Assembly: GCA_021821225.1 (NCBI GenBank)
Contig: JAKACR010000119.1
Span: 1-8,200 of the forward strand
Reading direction: 5' to 3'
DNA length: 8,200 bases
Source: Bacillota bacterium
GTDB lineage: Bacteria > Bacillota > Bacilli > Alicyclobacillales > SLC66
Shown one piece after another: positions 1 to 4,931 of the stretch; within the stretch, counting starts at the first letter, position 1; every line of letters begins with the position of its first letter. The notes under the pieces are model-generated. The model saw nothing but the letters and a program-made list of their open reading frames with translations. It made no database searches and was not told the DNA's origin. Both the position numbers and the translations under genes were made by a program.

Positions 1-1286
1 TACTGGTGACCATAGGCAAACAAATAGCCGTCCTCGATGTCTCCGGAAGCAGAACGCGGACGCGCCCAACCCGCGCTCGTCCACACAGCCGAATGCGTGT
101 CGTCCAGCAGTCGCCAACCCGCCTGATTCAAAAGACCATCACTGTGCAGCGGCGGCAGAATCGCCTGCGCTTGTTGCGTCGGGGCTCCAGTAGACGAGGT
201 GTATGTATACCGCTGTCCATAGGTATAGCTGTCAAAGCTCCGGATCCACCCGCCCAGCGCCCCTGTTTGCGGCATGACGGGAACAGGCCCTGTCGGCGGG
301 CCGACAGCGAGCGTATCCACATTCACGTTTCCGCTCGTCCCCCGCCCCGCCACCAGGGCCACCGCATTCGTTCCTGCACGCAGTGGTACACGAGTCGTTA
401 TCGTCGCCCAGGTATGCCAACTCGCCGTAGGCGGCAGCCTCAAAGTCTCGACGACACGACCATTGACGGAGAGGTCAAGCGTCCGTGTGGCAGGACCGCC
501 AAGAAGACCCGCGCTGTTGGCATAACGGATCGCGATTTGCGCCAAACCAGCCGGAGCCCCCAAAACATTCCATGTTGCGCGAGCGCCATTGCCGCCGTTG
601 ACGTTCCCCAGCCCTGTGATAAAGCCGGCGGAACTTTGGTATCCCGCATGATCCGTTGCCAGCGCGGCGCCACCCGCCAGGCTTGCCGCTCCCGCCTGGC
701 TGGCCTCGCCAAATGTGCTCTCTCCGCCCCAAGTGGGGTGAACGGTGATCGTGCGGGCTCCGCGCGCATAAGACAGCACCGTGTTCTCGGGAGTGAACGG
801 TCCTGAACCGACCTTGTAACGAAACGTGAGTTGGGCCGTGCGGATCGTCAGCCATCCTCCGCGCACGCTGGATGTATACTTCGGCACAGGAAAACGGCGA
901 TCCACCACGTTTACGGTCGGTAGATTCTCAAAGTGACCCGAAGTTGAATACTCAAGACGCAACAGGCCGGCTGTCAACACCTCAATGCGGGCGTCGCCCT
1001 CGACGATGGTCGCGGCGCGGTGCGCCAGCGCGGCCCGGAAGTTGATCGGCGTAGCGAGATTCACGGGGGATTTGTCGGTGACTGTCTGCTCCGTGACTGT
1101 CTGCCCCGCGCCCGCCGGCGGCGCCTTCGTCGGCGACGCGCCGAGAAGTCCCGCGCAGAACACAACCCCTCCTGTCGCCATCCCGATCGTCCGCATCCTC
1201 TGTCGCCCAGTTCGTCCAGTTCGTTCGTGTCGCCCAGCTCGCCCGGCGCCCGTTTTACGCGCGCGCTTCATCCCACTCACGGCCAT
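1..1286 (-). CDS. Secreted GH31 glycoside hydrolase with inserted CBM35-like module (N-terminal part)
   Basis: The frame is open from the ATG at 1286 to the left edge (428 codons seen), so the C-terminal part, including the catalytic barrel, lies outside. Residues 31-55 form a signal-peptide-like segment with hydrophobic core VVFCAGLLGA. Residues about 93-190 and 340-428 match the N-terminal beta-sandwich of GH31 enzymes: RLEYSTSGHFENLPT, GWLTIRTAQLTFRYKVGSGPF, then GWRLLDDTHSAVWT and DGYLFAYGHQ. Residues about 195-330 look like a CBM35/CBM6-type carbohydrate-binding module inserted between these halves (GYQSSAGFITGLG, ATWNV, NVDTLAVGP). GH31 members are alpha-glucosidases, alpha-xylosidases or related enzymes; specificity cannot be read without the barrel. 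The start at 1286 has GGAG at 1300-1297 with a 10-nt spacer. Later ATGs at 1271 and 1196 have weaker or badly spaced sites. It begins 58 bp after malG, so it is probably the last known gene of the malEFG operon. Confidence 0.85.
   Translation of the reverse strand, partial: MAVSGMKRARKTGAGRAGRHERTGRTGRQRMRTIGMATGGVVFCAGLLGASPTKAPPAGAGQTVTEQTVTDKSPVNLATPINFRAALAHRAATIVEGDARIEVLTAGLLRLEYSTSGHFENLPTVNVVDRRFPVPKYTSSVRGGWLTIRTAQLTFRYKVGSGPFTPENTVLSYARGARTITVHPTWGGESTFGEASQAGAASLAGGAALATDHAGYQSSAGFITGLGNVNGGNGARATWNVLGAPAGLAQIAIRYANSAGLLGGPATRTLDLSVNGRVVETLRLPPTASWHTWATITTRVPLRAGTNAVALVAGRGTSGNVNVDTLAVGPPTGPVPVMPQTGALGGWIRSFDSYTYGQRYTYTSSTGAPTQQAQAILPPLHSDGLLNQAGWRLLDDTHSAVWTSAGWARPRSASGDIEDGYLFAYGHQ
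1204..1248 (-). repeat. Five imperfect 9-bp tandem repeats inside the GH31 N-terminus
   Basis: On the plus strand five 9-mers follow one another: CGCCCAGTT, CGTCCAGTT, CGTTCGTGT, CGCCCAGCT and CGCCCGGCG. Nine bases equal three codons, and on the minus strand they encode Arg-rich triplets (RAG, RHE, RTG, RTG, RQR-like) just ahead of the signal-peptide core. This is seen directly; any role is unknown. Confidence 0.7.
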
Positions 1287-1344
1287 GGTCCCTTCTCTCC
1301 AATAGGCCAACGAGAATCTCCACTCCGTCCGGTTTGCCTGTTTG

Positions 1345-2193
1345 CTATCCTTTCACAGAACCGGCCACAAGCCCCGAAGAGATCCAGCGGTTGAGCAGGC
1401 CAAACGCAACCGTCAAGGGCAGCGCGCTCAGAATCGCGGCGGCGGCAAATTCGCCCCAGTTTTTCGCAAACTGACCCGCGATCAAGGAGTACAGTCCAAG
1501 GCCCAGGGTATAGTTCGACGCCGATTGCAGGATCGTGCCGGCCAAAATATACTCACTGAAAGAGCCAATCAGGGTGAAAAAGAAAATGACCACCAGCATC
1601 GGCCGGGACAGCGGCAACACGATCTTCCAGAAGATCTGCCAATGGCCCGCTCCGTCCATGACCGCCGCCTCGTCCAGTTCCTTCGGAACAGTATCGAAAT
1701 ATTTCTTTAAAAGCCATATATTGTATGCGCTCCCCCCCAATTGCACGAGGATGTACACCCAGAGATTGTCGAGCAGCCCCCACTGCGCCAACACGTAATA
1801 AATGGCCGAAATCGTGAGGAAATTGGGAAACATCTGCAGGATCAGGAGAAACATGATGCCGTTTCGACGCCCGAAAAACCGCATCCGTGAAAAGGCGTAG
1901 GCCGCCGTAGCCGTGATAATCAATTGTCCGAGGCCCAAGCTCACGCCGACGATCGTGCTGTTGCGCAGCCAGACAAGAAATTGCCCCTGCTGAAACAACG
2001 CCTGATAGTTGGCAAACGACGGGTGGCTGGGAATCAGCGAGGATGAGAAATACGCCTGCGTCGGGTTGAAGGAAGCCGTGACCACGTAGAGCATGGGCAA
2101 AATGGTTGCCACGATGACAATCCAGATGATCACACGCGAGACCCACAGCACGGTGAACTCTCCTGGACGCAGTCCTTTCTTCACTGAGGCCAT
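1345..2193 (-). CDS. malG: Maltodextrin ABC transporter permease MalG
   Basis: Inner-membrane subunit of a carbohydrate (CUT1) ABC importer, pairing with MalF to form the channel. The 282-residue product has about six hydrophobic segments (roughly 17-39, 74-98, 112-132, 141-162, 196-216 and 249-268). The EAA loop that docks the ATPase is at 175-194 (EAAVMDGAGHWQIFWKIVLP), with the family's EAA, G and LP residues intact. An in-frame ATG at 2295 would add 34 non-family residues encoded inside malF. I chose 2193 because AGGAGG at 2208-2203 precedes it by 9 nt and the protein then starts like known MalG (MASVKKG). The start lies one base after the malF stop, so the two are probably translationally coupled. 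Length is close to the 280-300 residues usual for MalG. The mal-type identity is firm at family level; the sugar is inferred from neighbours. Confidence 0.93.
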   Translation of the reverse strand: MASVKKGLRPGEFTVLWVSRVIIWIVIVATILPMLYVVTASFNPTQAYFSSSLIPSHPSFANYQALFQQGQFLVWLRNSTIVGVSLGLGQLIITATAAYAFSRMRFFGRRNGIMFLLILQMFPNFLTISAIYYVLAQWGLLDNLWVYILVQLGGSAYNIWLLKKYFDTVPKELDEAAVMDGAGHWQIFWKIVLPLSRPMLVVIFFFTLIGSFSEYILAGTILQSASNYTLGLGLYSLIAGQFAKNWGEFAAAAILSALPLTVAFGLLNRWISSGLVAGSVKG

Positions 2194-2194
2194 C

Positions 2195-3163
2195 TCAGTC
2201 CACCTCCTGGAAGGCACCTGTGGCGCGCATGTTGACCCAACTGAAGAATCCGACCAGAACAAACAGGGCGATGGAAATTGTGGCCGCCAGGTCATAGCGG
2301 TTAAAATCCAGCGTCATCTTGTACGCGGCCGAAGCGAGAATATCGGTATAGCCGGCAAATTGGGTCGAATTCCTCGCCGGACCACCCCCGGTCAGGAGAT
2401 AGACCGCGTTGAAGTTGTTAAACTGAAATGCAAATGCAGGAATGACCAGCGGCAAACTGATCTGCCAGACAGACGGCATGGTAATGTAGCGCAGTTTCTG
2501 CCACATGGACGCCCCGTCTATTCCCGCCGCCTCGAACAGTTCCTCCGGGATGGCCTGCAATGCCCCGAGACAGACCGTCATCATGTAGGGAAAACTCAAC
2601 CACAGGTTCACGAGAATCACGGACACCCGCGCCCAGAAAGGATTGACCAGCCACGGAATGGGAGGAATCCCAAACATATGGATCAGGGCGTTGATCTGCC
2701 CGTAACTCTGATTCAGGAGACCCTGCCAGATCAAGATCGAGATAAGTCCGGGTACGGCCCAGGGAATGATAAGGATCGACCGATAAAAGGTGGACTCTTT
2801 CATATTCTTGTTATTCAGGAGAACCGCCAGGAACAACCCGAGCAAGTAGTTGAGCGATGTCGCCACTACCGCGAATATCACCGTCCATATGAATGTCGGG
2901 ATAAACACCTGGGCAAGAGGATCGCTCATTTTGAACAGATCAATAAAATTCTTGAATCCGACAAACTGTGGATTCGTAAAGTGGATGGCGCTGGCGTTCG
3001 TAAACGCCACGACGATGGTCAACAGCGTGGGAACAATGCTGAAAATCGCGATGGTGACGAGCGCTGGCGTCAGGTAGCCGTAGGCCGACCACTGCATCTT
3101 GCCCCGCTCCCGACGACGCTTGCTTTTTATGCCCAGACTCAGTTCACCCTTCGACACGGTCAT
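2195..3163 (-). CDS. malF: Maltodextrin ABC transporter permease MalF
   Basis: Second membrane subunit of the importer. The 322-residue protein starts with a basic cytoplasmic stretch (KSKRRRERGK) followed by six likely membrane spans (about 29-54, 90-116, 128-148, 176-200, 233-250 and 293-312). The EAA loop is at 211-230 (EAAGIDGASMWQKLRYITMP), and FNNFNAVYLLTGGGP at about 249-261 is typical of MalF-type permeases. It is shorter than E. coli MalF (514) or B. subtilis MdxF (about 435) and belongs to the compact type without a large extracytoplasmic loop. GAGG at 3174-3171 lies 7 nt before the ATG. It follows malE by 80 bp containing a strong stem-loop, and its stop is one base before malG. 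Confidence 0.93.
   Translation of the reverse strand: MTVSKGELSLGIKSKRRRERGKMQWSAYGYLTPALVTIAIFSIVPTLLTIVVAFTNASAIHFTNPQFVGFKNFIDLFKMSDPLAQVFIPTFIWTVIFAVVATSLNYLLGLFLAVLLNNKNMKESTFYRSILIIPWAVPGLISILIWQGLLNQSYGQINALIHMFGIPPIPWLVNPFWARVSVILVNLWLSFPYMMTVCLGALQAIPEELFEAAGIDGASMWQKLRYITMPSVWQISLPLVIPAFAFQFNNFNAVYLLTGGGPARNSTQFAGYTDILASAAYKMTLDFNRYDLAATISIALFVLVGFFSWVNMRATGAFQEVD
2203..2208 (-). promoter_or_regulatory. Consensus ribosome binding site of malG, inside the end of malF
   Basis: AGGAGG on the minus strand, 9 nt before the ATG at 2193. It lies within the last codons of malF (QEVD) and decides the malG start against the longer in-frame ATG at 2295. Confidence 0.85.
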
Positions 3164-3188
3164 CCCTTCCCCTCAAACCTTGCAAGTG

Positions 3189-3228
3189 AAAGGCGAGAGC
3201 GGCCACGCAGCGGCGGCCGCCCGCCTTT
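3189..3228 (-). terminator. Intercistronic stem-loop between malE and malF (possible attenuator or mRNA stabiliser)
   Basis: Read on the minus strand after the malE stop, AAAGGCG pairs with CGCCTTT (7 bp), and inside them GCGGCC pairs with GGCCGC (6 bp). A 1-nt versus 3-nt internal loop separates the two helices, and the apical loop is 10 nt. The 3' arm ends in only three Ts, so it is not a full intrinsic terminator. By analogy with other malE-malF junctions it could protect the malE 3' end or cause partial termination, giving more binding protein than permease. Confidence 0.6.
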
Positions 3229-3243
3229 TGTCCAAAGACACGG

Positions 3244-4506
3244 TTAACCCTGTTGCACTTGAATGCCTTTTTTAATCTGGGCGACAAAGTCGTGCGCTCC
3301 GGCCGCCGGCGACACTTTTCCGAGGATGATGTTGGAAATCTCGCCCATCGCGCTCCACACCGCCTGCATCTGCGGAATGTTCGGCATGGGAATGCCGACC
3401 TTCGCCTGTTTCAGGAACGCCGCGTCGAAAGGATTGCTCTGCACTTCTTTGGAATTCTGCAAATTGACGAGCGCCGGCAGGTCCGCATTGACACGGAAAA
3501 ACTGGATTTCCGGAGCCGTCGAGAGGTACTGGGCCAGCGCTGTGGCGGACGGGATGTTGTGCCCGCGTTGATTGACCATGGCTGTCATCACGCCGATAAA
3601 TGGACGGGCCGGTTTCCCGTTGGGGAGCTTGGGCAACGGCGCGACTCCGAGATCGATTTTCGCCTTCTGATCGTTCGAAACATCCCATGGTCCATCGATC
3701 ATCATTCCGAGTTTCCCGCTCGTGAAATGAGCAAGAGAAATGGCGCCCGTCGTATTCGGGTTCATCCAGTGATACGACCAGTCCATCGCATGCAGGAGTT
3801 CAAAACCCTTGATTGCGCCAGGAGAGGCGAGGCCGATGTCCGCGGGGTCCAGTGTACCATTATGGTTGCCAAAGATGTAGCCTCCCATACCGCTGATAAA
3901 GGCAAAATCATAGTACAGATTGTGTTGGGAGAAACCGAATCCGTGCTGGTTGGCATCTTTGACAAACTGCGCCCACGTGACGGGAGGGGTCTTGATCAAT
4001 TTTTTATTGTAGAAGAGAGCGGTCGATTGCACGGACATCGGGTACGCGTATGCCGTCCCGCCGAACGTCACGGCGTTCATCTCTGTCGGCGTATAGGATT
4101 TCCGGTTGATCATGTTGTTCGGGATGGGGGCGATCAAGCCTTCTTCGCGAAACAGGCCCAGATTATCGTGCGGCATGGCTACCGCAACATCGGGCCCTTT
4201 GCCCGCCCGCGCTGCGGTGGCGTAAAACTGGTACCCGCCGGACACCGCGCTCTGGTTGATCACGGTTACGGTGTCGCCGTGCGCTTTCGCCCACTTCTGC
4301 GCAAACTGTTGCACGACCGTGAACTCCGGGAGCCCCCAGTAAGACCATACCGTCAGGTGAACGCCACGCGGCAGCGACACTCTGGCAGCCGTGCGATGAA
4401 CTGTTTGCGCGGCGACATTCTGCGGCGCAGCGCCCAGACCAACCGTGACAGTGCCCAGTGCGATAGCGGCCGCCATCGCCGTTTGGAATTTCTTTGCTTT
4501 TTTCAT
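3244..4506 (-). CDS. malE: Maltose/maltodextrin-binding protein MalE (no lipobox)
   Basis: Extracytoplasmic substrate-binding subunit of the importer, 420 residues, the usual size for CUT1 binding proteins. The N-terminus is a classical signal peptide: MKKAKK, a hydrophobic core at about 10-27, and a likely cleavage after VAA at residue 33. Family landmarks follow: VWSYWG, a GPDVAVAMPHDNLGLFREEGLIAPI segment, YAYPMSVQSTALFYNKKLI, and FTSGKLGMMIDGPWDVS. I see no cysteine anywhere in the precursor, so it cannot be a lipoprotein as most Gram-positive binding proteins are. AGGAGG at 4522-4517 lies 10 nt before the ATG. It is first in the operon and is followed by a stem-loop before malF. The aromatic residues suit a maltodextrin ligand, but the exact sugar is inferred. 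Confidence 0.92.
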   Translation of the reverse strand: MKKAKKFQTAMAAAIALGTVTVGLGAAPQNVAAQTVHRTAARVSLPRGVHLTVWSYWGLPEFTVVQQFAQKWAKAHGDTVTVINQSAVSGGYQFYATAARAGKGPDVAVAMPHDNLGLFREEGLIAPIPNNMINRKSYTPTEMNAVTFGGTAYAYPMSVQSTALFYNKKLIKTPPVTWAQFVKDANQHGFGFSQHNLYYDFAFISGMGGYIFGNHNGTLDPADIGLASPGAIKGFELLHAMDWSYHWMNPNTTGAISLAHFTSGKLGMMIDGPWDVSNDQKAKIDLGVAPLPKLPNGKPARPFIGVMTAMVNQRGHNIPSATALAQYLSTAPEIQFFRVNADLPALVNLQNSKEVQSNPFDAAFLKQAKVGIPMPNIPQMQAVWSAMGEISNIILGKVSPAAGAHDFVAQIKKGIQVQQG

Positions 4507-4578
4507 TTTTTGACTCCCTCCTGTTTTCCGTCCCTTGCTGCAAGTGCTTACATCCCATCACAGCTGTTGTCACGCATC

Positions 4579-4610
4579 GCAGCGCCAGAACAATCGTTTG
4601 CATGCGCTGC
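4579..4610. repeat. Inverted repeat in the malE leader enclosing the operator-like 10-mer
   Basis: GCAGCGC at 4579-4585 and GCGCTGC at 4604-4610 are perfect 7-bp inverted arms with 18 bp between them, enclosing nearly all of the CATGCAAACG element (its first base overlaps the right arm). It lies in the presumed malE 5' untranslated RNA, so it could act as DNA (extended regulator site) or as an RNA hairpin. Confidence 0.5.
4595..4604 (-). promoter_or_regulatory. Candidate LacI/MalR operator upstream of malE
   Basis: CATGCAAACG on the minus strand, about 25 nt downstream of the predicted malE transcription start. The surrounding CAAACGATTG is an imperfect palindrome about a central CG, as LacI-family operators are. 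The same 10-mer, in the same orientation relative to transcription, lies upstream of the divergent GH13 gene. The position would suit repression by blocking elongation. Inference only. Confidence 0.5.
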
Positions 4611-4635
4611 ACAGCCCACCAGCTTCACAGAAAGT

Positions 4636-4664
4636 ATCATAAGCCTACTCCAGAAATTACGCAA
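4636..4664 (-). promoter_or_regulatory. Predicted sigma-A-type promoter of the malEFG operon
   Basis: On the minus strand TTGCGT (4664-4659) is followed after exactly 17 bp by TATGAT (4641-4636), which is 5/6 to the -10 consensus. Transcription would start near 4629, about 120 nt before the malE ATG. The -35 is weak (3/6). Confidence 0.5.
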
Positions 4665-4701
4665 GAGGATTTCTCATGGAGAGACGAGAAATTTCGCAGG
4701 G

Positions 4702-4748
4702 GCGGATCCGTGAGGGAAAATCCGCTTCATTCGCGATGAATTGCGGAT
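4702..4748. repeat. Three GCGGAT boxes in alternating orientation, forming alternative inverted repeats
   Basis: GCGGAT occurs at 4702-4707 (plus), 4720-4725 (as ATCCGC) and 4743-4748 (plus). The last two extend to an 11-bp stem: ATCCGCTTCAT at 4720-4730 pairs with ATGAA then GCGGAT at 4736-4748, with loop TCGCG and a 2-nt bulge (TT). The first two form a competing 6-bp inverted repeat. The array lies between the two predicted divergent promoters, so under that model it is not transcribed and would act as DNA. Confidence 0.5.
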
Positions 4749-4835
4749 CTGGAGCACTTTTTAGCCATCTTCAAACAACTTGACGGCCGTCGTCCGGCAG
4801 ATGAAAAATCGCGAATGCGGCAAATTGAATTGCGG
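4737..4835 (+). repeat. Direct repeat TGAATTGCGG, 89 bp apart
   Basis: TGAATTGCGG is found at 4737-4746 and again at 4826-4835. The second copy covers the predicted -35 box of the GH13 promoter. A shorter direct repeat, TGCGGCA, is at 4816-4822 and 4831-4837. These may be regulator sites or the trace of a local duplication. Confidence 0.45.
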
Positions 4836-4858
4836 CATTTCTTTGCGTTTGCTAAGAT
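4830..4858 (+). promoter_or_regulatory. Predicted extended -10 promoter of the GH13-regulator operon
   Basis: TTGCGG (4830-4835), a 17-bp spacer, then TAAGAT (4853-4858) preceded by TGC, which gives an extended -10 (TGn). The start would be near 4865, about 67 nt before the GH13 ATG. Both hexamers are imperfect (3/6 and 4/6), and the extended -10 compensates in part. Confidence 0.45.
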
Positions 4859-4884
4859 AGAGTCGCATTTCGATCATGCAAACG
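4846..4884 (+). promoter_or_regulatory. Candidate LacI/MalR operator pair at the GH13 promoter
   Basis: CATGCAAACG at 4875-4884 lies just downstream of the predicted start and has a perfect AACGTT core (4881-4886). An inverted 7-bp match, CGTTTGC, is at 4846-4852 in the promoter spacer, and centre-to-centre spacing is 32 bp, about three helical turns. The 10-mer is identical to the one upstream of malE. It is the right place for autoregulation by the LacI protein encoded in the same operon. It does not fit the cre consensus well (W positions occupied by C). Confidence 0.5.
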
Positions 4885-4931
4885 TTACCTCGTCACATCA
4901 GTCCTTAAACCCCGAAAGGAAGGCAACGAAC

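Noticed and set aside
6..806. Plus-strand open frame of 266 codons at the left edge
   Set aside because: Arg/Pro/Ser-rich, no ribosome binding site, and antisense to the GH31 gene whose frame matches a real family.
1287..1344. Terminator between malG and the GH31 gene
   Set aside because: No inverted repeat with a T-run in these 58 bp, so the two genes are taken as one operon.
2093..3247. Plus-strand open frame of 384 codons antisense to malF
   Set aside because: Low-complexity charged translation without recognisable motifs; malF on the other strand is unambiguous.
3253..4713. Plus-strand open frame of 486 codons antisense to malE
   Set aside because: Composition is typical of a shadow frame (Arg/His-rich, no domain), and the opposite strand encodes a clear MalE.
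4780..4809. Alternative plus promoter TTGACG with AAAAAT after 18 bp
   Set aside because: Good -35 but the -10 lacks the important first T; kept only as a weaker alternative to 4830-4858.
4877..4890. Catabolite-responsive element (cre) at the GH13 promoter
   Set aside because: Resembles the cre pattern but has C at both W positions and T at the end; a MalR-type operator fits better.
4815..4931. Longer N-terminus for the GH13 enzyme
   Set aside because: It would begin upstream of the predicted -10, lacks a ribosome binding site, and adds residues unlike the family; 4932 has a well-spaced site.
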